DNA of 64,000 nt from Pseudoalteromonas rubra. Lineage in GTDB: Bacteria > Pseudomonadota > Gammaproteobacteria > Enterobacterales > Alteromonadaceae. The stretch lies in the NCBI RefSeq assembly GCF_005887115.1, contig NZ_PNCJ01000017.1, positions 62,001 to 126,000 of the forward strand. The letters are read 5' to 3'. Below are positions 34,424 through 44,601 of this stretch, one piece after another (the first letter of the stretch is position 1; every line of letters begins with the position of its first letter). The position numbers and the translations under genes were made by a program. A model generated the notes under the pieces. That model searched no databases. It was not told the DNA's origin and saw only the letters and a program-made list of their open reading frames with translations.

Positions 34424-34663
34424 ATGAAACATCAACTCACCGTAGCGGTAAACAACCAGGCCATCGCAGTCGAGCGTTTTTTGCGCGTCGCCCGTCATCG
34501 CGGGTTTCGCCTGACACAATTGGAGCTTCAGGGCCACGAAGAGTTATTTCACGTCAAAATGACGGTAGATAGTGACAAACCTATCTATCTATTGACGTCA
34601 CAATTAAATAAGCTGGTTGAAGTGCAGTCAGTCGATCTGCACACACTACAGCAGGCAATATAA
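34424..34663 (+). CDS. ilvM: Acetolactate synthase II, small regulatory subunit
   Basis: A 79-residue ACT-domain protein, the usual size of IlvM (E. coli 87). It activates and stabilises IlvG. The ACT pattern is visible: VERFLRVARHRGFRLTQLEL followed by VDSDKPIYLLTSQLNKL. Located 32 bp after ilvG and 18 bp before ilvE, with CGGAGCAA as binding site. Confidence 0.88.
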   Translation: MKHQLTVAVNNQAIAVERFLRVARHRGFRLTQLELQGHEELFHVKMTVDSDKPIYLLTSQLNKLVEVQSVDLHTLQQAI

Positions 34664-34681
34664 TAAATAAGGTTTTAAACA

Positions 34682-35605
34682 ATGACACAAACTTCACAAT
34701 ACATTTGGCACAATGGTGAGTTAATCCCCTATGAGCAAGCCACCACGCATGTGCTCAGTCATGCCATACATTATGGAAGCTCCGTATTTGAAGGGATCCG
34801 TGCGTACGATACGCCTAAGGGTCCGGCTATTTTCCGTCTCAAGGATCATATTCAGCGCTTATTTGATTCGGCCAAAATTTATCGCATCGAGATCCCTTAC
34901 ACGCAGGAAGAGATCATGCAGGCGTGTAAAGACGCGGTGGCTAAAAATGGTTTCACCAATGCTTACCTGCGTCCTTTTGCCTTTCTAGGCCACGTTGGTC
35001 TGGGCGTGCACCCGAAATCACACCGCGCGGAAGTGACCGTTGCGGCAATGGAGTGGGGCGCTTATCTGGGTGAAGGTAGTCTGGAGAACGGCGTGGATGC
35101 GTGTGTGTCTTCATGGCAGCGCCTGGCGCCCAATACAATGCCAACCGCAGCCAAAGCCGGGGGGAACTATTTATCGTCGCAGCTGATCACCGCAGAAGCT
35201 AAGCGTCACGGCTATGTGGAAGGCATTGCACTGGATGTTAACGGCTATCTGAGTGAAGGCGCCGGTGAGAACCTGTTTGTGATCCGTAAGGGCATTATCT
35301 ATACCCCGCCAACCACCGCCAGCATTTTACCGGGCTTAACCCGTGACACCATTATGCATCTGGCTAGAGCGCGTGGCTATGAAGTCAGAGAGGAGCCTAT
35401 CGCCCGTGAAGGTCTGTATCTGGCGGATGAATTCTTTATGGTGGGTACTGCTGCCGAAGTGGTACCGGTGCGCAGTGTGGATCAAATTCAAGTGGGTGAT
35501 GGTCAACGCGGGCCAATTACTGCTGAGCTTCAGCAGGCTTACTTTGATCTGGTGAAAGGGCAAAGTGACGATCCACAAGGTTGGCTGGACTATGTAAACG
35601 AATAG
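34682..35605 (+). CDS. ilvE: Branched-chain amino acid aminotransferase
   Basis: IlvE makes the last step to Leu, Ile and Val with glutamate as amino donor. It is a fold-type IV PLP enzyme of 307 residues (E. coli 309). The PLP lysine is Lys158 in PTAAKAGGNYLSS; YGSSVFEGIRAY and the later EEPIAREGLYLADEFFMVGT are class hallmarks. Third gene of the operon. Confidence 0.95.
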   Translation: MTQTSQYIWHNGELIPYEQATTHVLSHAIHYGSSVFEGIRAYDTPKGPAIFRLKDHIQRLFDSAKIYRIEIPYTQEEIMQACKDAVAKNGFTNAYLRPFAFLGHVGLGVHPKSHRAEVTVAAMEWGAYLGEGSLENGVDACVSSWQRLAPNTMPTAAKAGGNYLSSQLITAEAKRHGYVEGIALDVNGYLSEGAGENLFVIRKGIIYTPPTTASILPGLTRDTIMHLARARGYEVREEPIAREGLYLADEFFMVGTAAEVVPVRSVDQIQVGDGQRGPITAELQQAYFDLVKGQSDDPQGWLDYVNE

Positions 35606-35716
35606 GCTCAGGCACTGTTAATAAATACACGCCGGGTCGACTGATCCGGCAGACATTTTTTGGAATGAGGAAAGCCGTTGCCACAAGGGGCAGCGCAAAC
35701 TGGAAAAGGGGTCAAC

Positions 35717-37573
35717 ATGGCAAAGTTACGCAGCAAAACAACCACTGAAGGCAGACAACAAGCAGGTGCCCGCGCACTATGGCGCGCCACCGGTATGACC
35801 GACAGTGATTTTCATAAGCCCATTGTGGCGGTGGTGAACTCGTATACTCAGTTTGTGCCCGGGCACGTGCACCTGAATCAACTCAGCGAGCTGATGGCCG
35901 ATGCCATCCGGGACGCCGGCGGTGTGCCGCGCGAATTTAATACCATTGCCATTGATGATGGCATTGCGATGGGTCATGGCGGCATGTTGTATTCCTTGCC
36001 TTCGCGGGATCTCATCGCCGATTCGGTAGAATACATGGTTAATGCCCACTGTGCCGATGCCATGGTGTGTATTTCAAACTGCGACAAGATCACCCCGGGT
36101 ATGCTGCTGGCGGCGCTAAGGTTGAATATCCCGGTGATCTTTGTCTCTGGTGGACCGATGGAAGCGGGCAAAACGCGTCTTGCCGACATCGACATCAAAC
36201 TTGACCTGGTTGATGCTATGGTCAAAGGGGCTGACCCCAGTGTCAGCGATGAAGACTCAGACAAAGTGGAACGCTCAGCCTGCCCAACCTGTGGTTCCTG
36301 CTCAGGCATGTTTACCGCTAACTCGATGAACTGTTTACTAGAAGCCTTGGGCCTGGCATTACCAGGTAATGGTACAACTCTGGCCACTCATGCCGATCGT
36401 CGCTTCTTATATGAAGGGGCAGCAAAGCGCATCATGGCGTTGTGCGAAGACTATTATGGCAAAGACGATGAGGCAGCTCTACCGCGCAATATAGCCAATC
36501 AGGCCGCCTTCACCAATGCCATGACATTGGACATTGCCATGGGGGGGTCTTCGAACACTGTCTTGCATTTGCTCGCGGCAGCCATCGAAGGTGGTGTTGA
36601 ATTCGACATGGCCGATATTGACCGCTTATCTCGTACCACGCCTTTCTTATGTAAGGTGGCACCTGCAACTCAGCAATATCATATTGAAGACGTCCACCGC
36701 GCCGGTGGCATCATGGCGATTCTGAATGAACTGGCCAAAGCCGACAAACTCGACTTAGCAGTAGGCCATGTGGCAGGCGGTACCCTTGGTGAGGTCATTA
36801 AGCGCTGGGATGCCACCGATCCGAGTAATGAGCGTGCGCAAACCTTCTATCGTGCAGGTCCAGCAGGCGTGCGCACCACACAGGCTATGAGCCAGGAGTG
36901 TCGCTGGGATGAACTGGATCTGGACCGCGAAGGAGGCTGCATTCGCAGTGTTGAACACGCGTTTCGTCAGGACGGGGGTCTGGCGGTACTGACCGGTAAC
37001 CTGGCGCTGGATGGCTGTATCGTGAAAAGTGCAGGAGTCGATGATGACATGCTGTGCTTTGAAGGTCCGGCCGTAGTGTTTGAATCTCAGGATGATGCCG
37101 TGGAGGGGATCCTCGGAGGCAAGGTGAAAAAAGGCGATGTGGTGGTGATCCGCTACGAAGGCCCCAAAGGTGGGCCGGGTATGCAGGAAATGCTTTACCC
37201 GACCAGCTACCTCAAATCCATGGGGCTGGATAAAGATTGCGCCTTGTTAACTGATGGGCGCTTCTCCGGTGGCACGTCTGGCCTGTCGATTGGTCATGCC
37301 TCGCCAGAGGCTGCCAGTGGTGGCGCGCTGGCGCTGATAGAAAACGGCGATATGATCCGCATCGATATTCCTGAGCGCAGCATCGATGTATTACTGGATG
37401 AACAGCAGCTGCAAGCACGTAAAGAGCAACAAGATGCCCGCGGAAAAATGGCTTATAAGCCATTGGATCGTCAGCGTTATGTGAGTCCAGCACTGAAAGC
37501 CTATGCCTTATTGGCGACCAGTGCAGACAAAGGCGCAGTACGCGATTTCGAGAAGCTGGAGGCATTGAGTTAA
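35717..37573 (+). CDS. ilvD: Dihydroxy-acid dehydratase
   Basis: IlvD dehydrates 2,3-dihydroxy acids to the 2-oxo acids of valine and isoleucine synthesis. It is an Fe-S enzyme of about 618 residues (E. coli 616). The cluster and metal site is seen in [12 protein letters not shown] and [18 protein letters not shown]. An in-frame TTG lies upstream at 35678, but the ATG at 35717, after AAAGGGG, gives the normal N-terminus MAKLRSKTT. It lies 111 bp after ilvE and 2 bp before ilvA. Confidence 0.95.
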   Translation: MAKLRSKTTTEGRQQAGARALWRATGMTDSDFHKPIVAVVNSYTQFVPGHVHLNQLSELMADAIRDAGGVPREFNTIAIDDGIAMGHGGMLYSLPSRDLIADSVEYMVNAHCADAMVCISNCDKITPGMLLAALRLNIPVIFVSGGPMEAGKTRLADIDIKLDLVDAMVKGADPSVSDEDSDKVERSACPTCGSCSGMFTANSMNCLLEALGLALPGNGTTLATHADRRFLYEGAAKRIMALCEDYYGKDDEAALPRNIANQAAFTNAMTLDIAMGGSSNTVLHLLAAAIEGGVEFDMADIDRLSRTTPFLCKVAPATQQYHIEDVHRAGGIMAILNELAKADKLDLAVGHVAGGTLGEVIKRWDATDPSNERAQTFYRAGPAGVRTTQAMSQECRWDELDLDREGGCIRSVEHAFRQDGGLAVLTGNLALDGCIVKSAGVDDDMLCFEGPAVVFESQDDAVEGILGGKVKKGDVVVIRYEGPKGGPGMQEMLYPTSYLKSMGLDKDCALLTDGRFSGGTSGLSIGHASPEAASGGALALIENGDMIRIDIPERSIDVLLDEQQLQARKEQQDARGKMAYKPLDRQRYVSPALKAYALLATSADKGAVRDFEKLEALS

Positions 37574-37575
37574 TT

Positions 37576-39120
37576 ATGGTGGCAAAAGAGCTCGATTATT
37601 TTCGTGCTGTAGTGCAGGCCAATGTCTCGCCACTGGTCCGGGAAACCGAGGTCAGTGAGCTGAGTGGGCTTTCCGCCCGGCTCGGACACCAGATCTGGCT
37701 CAAGCGCGAAGATCAACAACCCGTTTATTCGTTTAAGCTGCGTGGTGCCTACCACAAGCTGAGCAAACTGCCCGCAAACAGTCTGGTTGTGACTGCCTCT
37801 GCTGGCAATCATGCTCAGGGAGTCGCGTTGAGTGCTGCACATCTGGGTCATCGCGCCATCATCGTTATGCCGGTGACGACACCTGAGATCAAAGTCAACG
37901 CGGTGCGCAATCAGGGGGGAGAAGTAGTCTTGCATGGTCATCACTTTGATGCCGCGCAGGAGTACGCCCAGTCTTTATGTAAATCGGAAGACGGTGTGTT
38001 TGTCCCCCCATTTGACGATAAAGACGTGATCATTGGGCAGGGGACAGTTGCACGAGAGCTGATGCAACAGCTGCATCAGCTGGATGTGGTATTTGTGCCC
38101 GTTGGGGGCGGAGGTTTACTGGCCGGTATGGCCGTATACATTAAATCGTTGCGCCCTGAGATCCGTGTGATAGGTGTTGAAGCACAAGAGAGCGCCTGCC
38201 TGAAAGCGGCACTGGAAGCTGGTCACCCGGTTGAATTGGCGCGAGTTGGCAGCTTTGCCGATGGCGTTGCGGTAAAGCGCATTGGCAGTGAAACTTTTCG
38301 CCTTGCCGAGCAATATTGTGATGAGGTTGTCACTGTGAGTGCGGATGAGATCTGTGCAGCAGTTCAGGATATTTTTATTGAAACCCGGGCTATCGCAGAG
38401 CCTTCCGGAGCACTGGCCACTGCTGGCTTAAAAAAATGGTGCCAAAACAGCGATGAACATGGCCTGACACTAGCCTCTGTGTTGTCTGGTGCCAACCTCA
38501 ACTTCGACCGCTTAAGGTACATTGCCGAGCGTACCGCGCTGGGGGCACGCAGCGAGGCGTTACTGGGTGTGACCATAGAAGAGTCCAAAGGCAGCTTTAA
38601 ACGTTTTTGCCATACTTTATCGGGCCGTGCGATCACTGAATTTAACTATCGGTATGCCGGTGGTGAGACGGCTCAGATTTTTGCCGGTGTCGGGCTGCGT
38701 GGTGGCGAGCAGGAGCTGCAGGAACTCAAAGCCAGTCTGAGCGAGGCGAATTATCGCTTTACCGACCTGTCCGACAACGAGTTGGCAAAATTGCACATTC
38801 GTTATATGGTCGGCGGCAAACCGCCCGTAGCCCTGAGCGAGCGGTTGTTTCGATTTGAGTTTCCTGAATATCCCGGGGCACTGGCACGCTTTTTAGATAC
38901 CCTTGGTAGTAACTGGAACATCACGCTGTTTCATTATCGTAACCATGGTGCAGCGCAGGGCAATGTACTTGCGGCGTTTGAACTGAGTGCACAGGATAGT
39001 GCGCGCTTTGATGAGCATCTGCAGCGTTTGGGCTATCAGTATCAGGAAGAAACAGGCAACCCGTGTTTCAAACAGTATCTTCAGCACGATATCCCGCAGA
39101 CTGATCGTCGCGTCAGCTAG
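37576..39120 (+). CDS. ilvA: Threonine ammonia-lyase, biosynthetic
   Basis: IlvA deaminates threonine to 2-oxobutyrate, the first committed step to isoleucine. The 514-residue protein has the PLP domain with Lys54 in PVYSFKLRGAY, the Gly-rich phosphate loop VGGGGLLAGMA, and two C-terminal ACT-like regulatory domains (about 330-505: FEFPEYPGALARFLDTLG) expected to bind isoleucine and valine, so this is the feedback-inhibited biosynthetic form. Last gene of ilvGMEDA. Confidence 0.95.
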   Translation: MVAKELDYFRAVVQANVSPLVRETEVSELSGLSARLGHQIWLKREDQQPVYSFKLRGAYHKLSKLPANSLVVTASAGNHAQGVALSAAHLGHRAIIVMPVTTPEIKVNAVRNQGGEVVLHGHHFDAAQEYAQSLCKSEDGVFVPPFDDKDVIIGQGTVARELMQQLHQLDVVFVPVGGGGLLAGMAVYIKSLRPEIRVIGVEAQESACLKAALEAGHPVELARVGSFADGVAVKRIGSETFRLAEQYCDEVVTVSADEICAAVQDIFIETRAIAEPSGALATAGLKKWCQNSDEHGLTLASVLSGANLNFDRLRYIAERTALGARSEALLGVTIEESKGSFKRFCHTLSGRAITEFNYRYAGGETAQIFAGVGLRGGEQELQELKASLSEANYRFTDLSDNELAKLHIRYMVGGKPPVALSERLFRFEFPEYPGALARFLDTLGSNWNITLFHYRNHGAAQGNVLAAFELSAQDSARFDEHLQRLGYQYQEETGNPCFKQYLQHDIPQTDRRVS

Positions 39121-39182
39121 CTTTGCAATCCGTCCGGTGCCTTCTATAGTTGTAACAAGGCAGGCTCCGGGCGCATATCACA

Positions 39183-40238
39183 ATGAGTTATATCCCTTTG
39201 GTGTTGGCAGTCTTGCTGCTGTGGTGTGATATACTCGCCGCATTGGAAGACGTGACGCTACAACTTAAATGGACCCATCAGTTCCAGTTTGCTGGTTACT
39301 ATATGGCAGAAAAAAAAGGGTTTTATCGCCAGCAGGGACTGAATGTCAAAATCGTAGCAGCCGATCCGGATAACCCGGATGAGCAATTTAAGGTCTTGTC
39401 GGGGCAGGCACAATTTGGTGTGACGCATTCAGGTATTTTACAGCAACGTCTGAGGGGCAAGCCTTTGGTTGCACTGGCAGCGGTGTTTCAGTCTTCTCCC
39501 TATTGCTGGATGGTTCGCGCCGAGAGCGACATTTATGTACCCAAAGATTTTGCAGGAAAAAAAATCAGTCATTTGGGTAGGGTCGAGGGCGCTGAACTGG
39601 TTGTGATGCTCGAACGTGCAGGGATTGACGTGACCCAGTTGCCTCTCTACGCTGGGTTAGAACCCATACAAGACTTTATTGCCGGACAGTTTGATGCCTT
39701 GCAGGTCTATATTTCAAATGAACCCTTCAAACTTGCGCAGCAGGGCGTTGCGACACGGCAGATCTGCCCAAAACACTTTGGCCTGAATGTGTATGCTGAT
39801 ATCTTGTTTACCTCTGAAGATGTGCTGAACTACCGACCTGACACCGTGGCGCGCTTTCGCCGGGCATCTTTGCAGGGCTGGCGCTATGCCATGAGTAACC
39901 CGGATGAGGCACTCGCCGTGACACAGGCAGAGTATGCGACGGGGAAGAGCATTGAGGCTTTGGCGAATGAAGCCGACAAACTAATGCCTTTTATTAAAGC
40001 CCCCGGGATTGCACTGGGCGCAATGTCGCACGCACGCTGGTTGTGGATTGCTCAGCTTTATCGACTCGACCTTGCCCTGTTTCACGAACAAAAGCATCAG
40101 TTTATATATACCGAGCCAGATCAGGAAGAAACCAGCTGGTCGTGGATGTTGACCTTAGCGGTGATAGTGGCAGTGATTTGTGTACCCATGTATATACACC
40201 TCATTTTCTTCCGCCACCGACGCTTTACCTTAAAATGA
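39183..40238 (+). CDS. NMT1/THI5-like binding protein with C-terminal membrane anchor
   Basis: A 351-residue exported protein: signal peptide (IPLVLAVLLLWCDILAA), then an NMT1-type binding domain (LQLKWTHQFQFAGYYMAEKKGFY, FGVTHSGILQQRLRGKPLVALAAVFQ), and a C-terminal helix (WSWMLTLAVIVAVICVPMYIHLIFF) with a short basic tail, HRRFTLK. NMT1 domains bind pyrimidine- or thiamine-precursor-like ligands. No ABC transporter genes are adjacent, and the anchor makes it look like the sensory part of a one-component receptor that has lost, or never had, its output domain. Confidence 0.72.
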   Translation: MSYIPLVLAVLLLWCDILAALEDVTLQLKWTHQFQFAGYYMAEKKGFYRQQGLNVKIVAADPDNPDEQFKVLSGQAQFGVTHSGILQQRLRGKPLVALAAVFQSSPYCWMVRAESDIYVPKDFAGKKISHLGRVEGAELVVMLERAGIDVTQLPLYAGLEPIQDFIAGQFDALQVYISNEPFKLAQQGVATRQICPKHFGLNVYADILFTSEDVLNYRPDTVARFRRASLQGWRYAMSNPDEALAVTQAEYATGKSIEALANEADKLMPFIKAPGIALGAMSHARWLWIAQLYRLDLALFHEQKHQFIYTEPDQEETSWSWMLTLAVIVAVICVPMYIHLIFFRHRRFTLK

Positions 40239-40313
40239 CGGTCAGTGCTTTGCGAGCGGGTCACGAGCGCATACAATGAGCGCCCTTAGTTTCGTTCGGT
40301 GCCGGTGACTTGT

Positions 40314-41507
40314 ATGCGCAGTTCTTATCATTCTCAGTTTTTAGCCCTGGATGCTCTGCTTGCGGGCACCCGTCAGTACTGGCAGTTGCTGGCCTTCGAT
40401 CATACTGATATTCCCTGGCCTGAACTCAAAAGTACGTTGCTGTCGCTGAGTGATGAGGAAGTGACGGCACTGGACCAAGAGCCTGCAGCGTTGCTGTCGT
40501 TTCTGACGCCGTACATTTCTGAGTTGTCAAAGCTACCAGCACTGACGGCACTGACACTAGAACCTGCGAGTCGGCCAGAGTTTCCCTTCTGGCTCAGCAA
40601 TGGCATCAAAGGTCGTAAGCTGACTCAGTTACAAGACTTTGTCGGTCAGATAGTTCAGACAAAATTACCTGTCCTTGAATGGTGTGCAGGGAAAGGCCAT
40701 CTTGGCCGCCTGCTGGCTTATCAGGGGGCTGTCCATGTTGACAGCGTGGAGTTGCAGGTTGCTTTGTGTCAGCAGGGACAACACAGTGCGCAACAACAAG
40801 GCCTGGCCATGACGTTTCATTGTGCCGACGTGCTTAAAGACCCCATCGCGCATTATTTTAAACCACAACAACAGGCGGTTGCGCTGCATGCGTGTGGTCG
40901 TCTGCATCAAACTTTTATGGCACAGGCCAGCGCCGCAGGGTGTGAGCAGATCAGCCTGTCGCCCTGTTGCTATCATCTGTTTACTGAACCTACCTATCAA
41001 GCGATGAGCGATGCTGCCACACAGAGCACGCTCAGTTTGTCACACAGTGATATGAAGCTGGCACTGCAGGAAACGGTTACCGCGCCGGGCCGAGTGGCTA
41101 AGGTACGCAAGCGGGAAGTGCAGTGGCGACTGGCCTTTGATGCACTGCGTCGTGATGTGACAGGTGATACTCAATATCTGAGTGTGCCCTCTGTGAATAA
41201 GGCGATTTTTTCCGGGTCGTTTGTTGATTTCTGTCACTGGGCGGCCGAACAAAAACAGCTAGACTTACCGGCACACTTTGAGGCTGACCATTACCTGGCG
41301 CAAGGGCGCGCACGTCAGCGCATCACAGAGCGTATCGAGCTGGTGCGCCATGCCTTTCGCCGGGCGATAGAACTGTGGCTGGTGCTCGACAGGGTATTAT
41401 ATCTTGAGCAAGCTGGGTATGATGTCAGTCTCTCAGAATTTTGTCATAAATCACTGACACCAAGAAATATCTTAATTCAGGCTACGCGGTGTCAATCAGT
41501 AGAATAA
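40314..41507 (+). CDS. SAM-dependent methyltransferase (Methyltransf_32-like)
   Basis: The 397-residue cytoplasmic protein has a methyltransferase core at about 120-255: VLEWCAGKGHLGRLLAY is motif I, followed by VDSVELQVALCQQGQ and later ALHACGRLHQTFM and SLSPCCYHLF. This Cys-rich motif IV is typical of the family that includes the eukaryotic METTL25-like proteins. Substrate unknown, perhaps rRNA or protein. The ATG at 40314 is chosen over a GTG at 40299. It lies 9 bp upstream of the carbonic anhydrase gene. Confidence 0.7.
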   Translation: MRSSYHSQFLALDALLAGTRQYWQLLAFDHTDIPWPELKSTLLSLSDEEVTALDQEPAALLSFLTPYISELSKLPALTALTLEPASRPEFPFWLSNGIKGRKLTQLQDFVGQIVQTKLPVLEWCAGKGHLGRLLAYQGAVHVDSVELQVALCQQGQHSAQQQGLAMTFHCADVLKDPIAHYFKPQQQAVALHACGRLHQTFMAQASAAGCEQISLSPCCYHLFTEPTYQAMSDAATQSTLSLSHSDMKLALQETVTAPGRVAKVRKREVQWRLAFDALRRDVTGDTQYLSVPSVNKAIFSGSFVDFCHWAAEQKQLDLPAHFEADHYLAQGRARQRITERIELVRHAFRRAIELWLVLDRVLYLEQAGYDVSLSEFCHKSLTPRNILIQATRCQSVE

Positions 41508-41516
41508 GGAAAAGCC

Positions 41517-42185
41517 ATGTGTCAGTCTGACAGCCAGCTGCAACACTTGCTCAACAACAATCGCCAGTGGGCGAAACAGACTCAGACCAACAACCCGGAG
41601 TTTTTTGCCAAGCTGTCGATGCAGCAGAACCCCAATTATCTGTGGATTGGCTGCTCCGACTCTCGGGTACCGGCCAATCAGATTGTCGACTTAATGCCGG
41701 GGGATCTATTTGTTCATCGCAATGTGGCCAATGTGGTGGTGCATACCGACCATAATTGCTTATCTGTGATGCAGTATGCCATTGAGGTATTAAAAGTAGA
41801 GCATGTACTGATTGTGGGGCATTATGGCTGTGGCGGTGTTCGTGCTGCGCTGGAAGATGCGCGTTTAGGCCTAATCGATAACTGGCTGCGCCATGTCGGT
41901 GATGTCAAAGAAATGCATCAGGCGATGCTCAATGAGATCCACCCTGATCAGCGTTGCGATGCCCTGTGTGAGCTCAATGTGATCGAACAGGTGCGCAATG
42001 TGTGTCGAACCAATGTGGTACAAGATGCCTGGGCACGAGGGCAGAAACTAACCATTCATGGCTGGGTGTATGGCCTGGCAGATGGACTGCTGAAGGAGCT
42101 CAATACGCAGATTGAGTATGAAGAGCAACTGGCAGCGCACTACGAGCGGGCCCTGGTAGACCTTGCTAAGCGATACCAGCTGTAG
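41517..42185 (+). CDS. can: Beta-class carbonic anhydrase
   Basis: This 222-residue enzyme interconverts CO2 and bicarbonate. Zinc ligands and the active-site dyad are clear: Cys46, Asp48 and Arg50 in GCSDSRVPAN, then His102 and Cys105 in GHYGCGG. The length matches E. coli Can (220). It supplies bicarbonate for carboxylases such as AccC at the other end of the window. Cotranscription with the methyltransferase is likely. The convergent ubiK gene ends 3 bp away. Confidence 0.92.
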   Translation: MCQSDSQLQHLLNNNRQWAKQTQTNNPEFFAKLSMQQNPNYLWIGCSDSRVPANQIVDLMPGDLFVHRNVANVVVHTDHNCLSVMQYAIEVLKVEHVLIVGHYGCGGVRAALEDARLGLIDNWLRHVGDVKEMHQAMLNEIHPDQRCDALCELNVIEQVRNVCRTNVVQDAWARGQKLTIHGWVYGLADGLLKELNTQIEYEEQLAAHYERALVDLAKRYQL

Positions 42186-42188
42186 ATA

Positions 42189-42461
42189 TTACTGCTCTGG
42201 CTGGTCGTTATTCTGAGTAGCCAGTTTTGCTTCCAGTTCAGCCACTTTGGCTTCCAGCTCTGTCAGCTTTTCACGGGTCTTGATCAGCACTTTACTCTGA
42301 ATATCAAATTCTTCACGACTGACAAAATCCATTTCTGCCAATTTATTTTGAATGGCTTGTTTGGTTTTGCTTTCAAAGGTATCTGCCAGATTTTTCACAC
42401 CTTGTGGCATGTTACTGGAGATCTGCTTGGCGATTTCTTCAATTTTTGCTGGGTTGATCAT
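42189..42461 (-). CDS. ubiK: Ubiquinone biosynthesis accessory factor UbiK
   Basis: A 90-residue protein of the BMFP/YqiC family, which binds lipids and assists the ubiquinone biosynthesis complex with UbiJ. The N-terminal amphipathic region (INPAKIEEIAKQISSNMP) and the C-terminal coiled coil (VLIKTREKLTELEAKVAELE) are typical. The open frame extends to 42512 but the conserved start MINPAKIEEIA is at 42461, after AGAGGCC. Confidence 0.88.
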   Translation of the reverse strand: MINPAKIEEIAKQISSNMPQGVKNLADTFESKTKQAIQNKLAEMDFVSREEFDIQSKVLIKTREKLTELEAKVAELEAKLATQNNDQPEQ

Positions 42462-42588
42462 GGGCTGGCCTCTAAGCTTGATTATTGTCTCTATCTTACC
42501 TAAAGCGGTCACCGGTTAAAAGCGCTTGGGATCCACTTGAGCATTACGGTAAACTTAGCAGCTTATTGACTAAAGGTGATCACAGATT

Positions 42589-44601
42589 ATGAAACTGAAC
42601 CCGAAACAAGACGAAGCCGTTAAGTATATCAGCGGACCCTGTCTGGTACTGGCCGGTGCCGGCTCTGGTAAAACCCGGGTGATCACCAATAAAATAGCCT
42701 ATCTGGTGCAAAAGTGTGAGTACAAGGCGCGCAATATTGCGGCGGTGACTTTTACCAACAAAGCCGCCAAAGAGATGCGTGAGCGGGTCTCGCAGACACT
42801 GGGTAAACAAGAAGCCAAAGGGCTATGGGTTTCCACTTTCCACACCCTGGGACTGGAAATCATCAAAAAAGAGGTGAAAACATTAGGTTACAAGCCTGGT
42901 TTTTCCTTGTTTGACGATCAGGATACGCATCAGTTACTGGCTGAACTGACCGAAAAAGAGCTGGATCGCGACAAAGATCTGCTCAATCTGCTGAAAATGC
43001 AAATTGGTAACTGGAAAAATGAACTGATCCAGCCCGAGCGGGCCATTCGTGAAGCCGGTGAGGCGCAAAAAGCGTTGTTTGCTCAGCTTTATGCGCGTTA
43101 TCAGACCCAGCTTAGGGCTTATAATGCGCTGGATTTTGACGATCTGATCATGATCCCGACCTTATTGTTAAATAGCTCAGTTGAAGTGCGTGAACGCTGG
43201 CAGGCCCGTTTTCGTTATTTGCTTGTGGATGAGTATCAGGATACCAACACCAGCCAGTATCAGCTGGTAAAACTGTTGGTAGGCGAGCGTGCCCGCTTTA
43301 CTGTGGTAGGAGATGACGATCAGTCCATCTACTCATGGCGAGGCGCAAAGCCACAAAATCTGGTGCTGCTGAGCAAAGATTTTCCGGGGCTACGTTTGAT
43401 TAAGCTGGAACAAAACTATCGCAGTGCCGGACGGATCCTTAAGGCGGCGAACATTCTGATCGCCAATAACCCCCATGAGTTCGATAAAAAACTATTCAGT
43501 GAGCTGGGGTATGGGGATCCACTGCGGCTGATCCCAACCCGCGATGAAGAGCATGAAGCCGAGCGGGTGGTGGCGGAGATCATCTCCCATAAGTTTATGA
43601 AGCGTACCAGCTACAAAGATTACGCCATTTTGTATCGGGGTAACCACCAGGCCCGGGTATTCGAAAAAGCCCTGATGGCCAACCGTATTCCGTATAAGAT
43701 CAGCGGCGGTATGTCGTTTTTCGCCCGCAGTGAGATTAAGGATATCATGGCGTATTTGCGTCTGTTGGTGAATCAGGACGACGACAATGCCTTCTTGCGG
43801 ATTGTAAACACCCCTCGCCGTGAGATAGGGCCGGTGACATTAGAAAAGCTGGGTAGCCTGGCCAATGATAAACATATCAGTTTGTTTGCTGCCTGTTTTG
43901 AACCTGAGCTGCCGCAGCGCCTTAGTGGCCGTGGTCTGAACGCCCTGATGGGGTTTGCCCGCTGGGTGGTGGAGCTGAGTGACAGAGCAACCCGTGGAGA
44001 TACCCTGGAAGCCGTAAAGGACATGGTGCGGGAGATTAATTACGAAGCCTATTTGTATGAGTCATCGCCCAGCGCCAAAGCCGCCGAAATGCGCATGAAG
44101 AACGTGTCTGAACTGTATCGCTGGATCAGCGACATGCTCACGGGCGATGCCGACAATCCACCCATGACCTTACCTGAGGTGGTCAGTAAGCTAACTTTAC
44201 GAGACATGCTTGAGCGTAACGAAGAGGAAGACGACAGCGATGCAGTGCAACTGCTGACCTTACATGCTTCGAAAGGACTGGAATATCCGCACGTCTTTAT
44301 GGTGGGAATGGAAGAAGGCTTATTGCCACACCAGACCAGTATTGACGAGGACAATGTTGAGGAAGAGCGTCGTCTGGCCTATGTAGGCGTAACCCGTGCT
44401 CAGCAGACGTTAACCATGACGTATGCAAGAAGCCGTCGTCAGTTTGGTGAACAGATCACGCCAGAGCTCAGTCGTTTTGTACAGGAAATGCCGCAAGATG
44501 ACATTCAAAGTGAGGGGAAAAAGCCCGTGCAGTCACAGGCTGAGCGTATGGAGAAAGGTCAGGCCAGGGTGGCAAACCTACGGGCTATGCTGAAGCGTTA
44601 A
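42589..44601 (+). CDS. rep: ATP-dependent DNA helicase Rep
   Basis: Rep is a 3'-5' superfamily 1A helicase that helps forks pass protein barriers. At 670 residues it matches E. coli Rep (673). Walker A is [13 protein letters not shown], motif II is [10 protein letters not shown], motif [16 protein letters not shown], and motif VI region YVGVTRAQQ. The start ATG follows a region without strong binding site. Its stop overlaps the convergent GGDEF gene by 4 bp. Confidence 0.95.
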   Translation: MKLNPKQDEAVKYISGPCLVLAGAGSGKTRVITNKIAYLVQKCEYKARNIAAVTFTNKAAKEMRERVSQTLGKQEAKGLWVSTFHTLGLEIIKKEVKTLGYKPGFSLFDDQDTHQLLAELTEKELDRDKDLLNLLKMQIGNWKNELIQPERAIREAGEAQKALFAQLYARYQTQLRAYNALDFDDLIMIPTLLLNSSVEVRERWQARFRYLLVDEYQDTNTSQYQLVKLLVGERARFTVVGDDDQSIYSWRGAKPQNLVLLSKDFPGLRLIKLEQNYRSAGRILKAANILIANNPHEFDKKLFSELGYGDPLRLIPTRDEEHEAERVVAEIISHKFMKRTSYKDYAILYRGNHQARVFEKALMANRIPYKISGGMSFFARSEIKDIMAYLRLLVNQDDDNAFLRIVNTPRREIGPVTLEKLGSLANDKHISLFAACFEPELPQRLSGRGLNALMGFARWVVELSDRATRGDTLEAVKDMVREINYEAYLYESSPSAKAAEMRMKNVSELYRWISDMLTGDADNPPMTLPEVVSKLTLRDMLERNEEEDDSDAVQLLTLHASKGLEYPHVFMVGMEEGLLPHQTSIDEDNVEEERRLAYVGVTRAQQTLTMTYARSRRQFGEQITPELSRFVQEMPQDDIQSEGKKPVQSQAERMEKGQARVANLRAMLKR

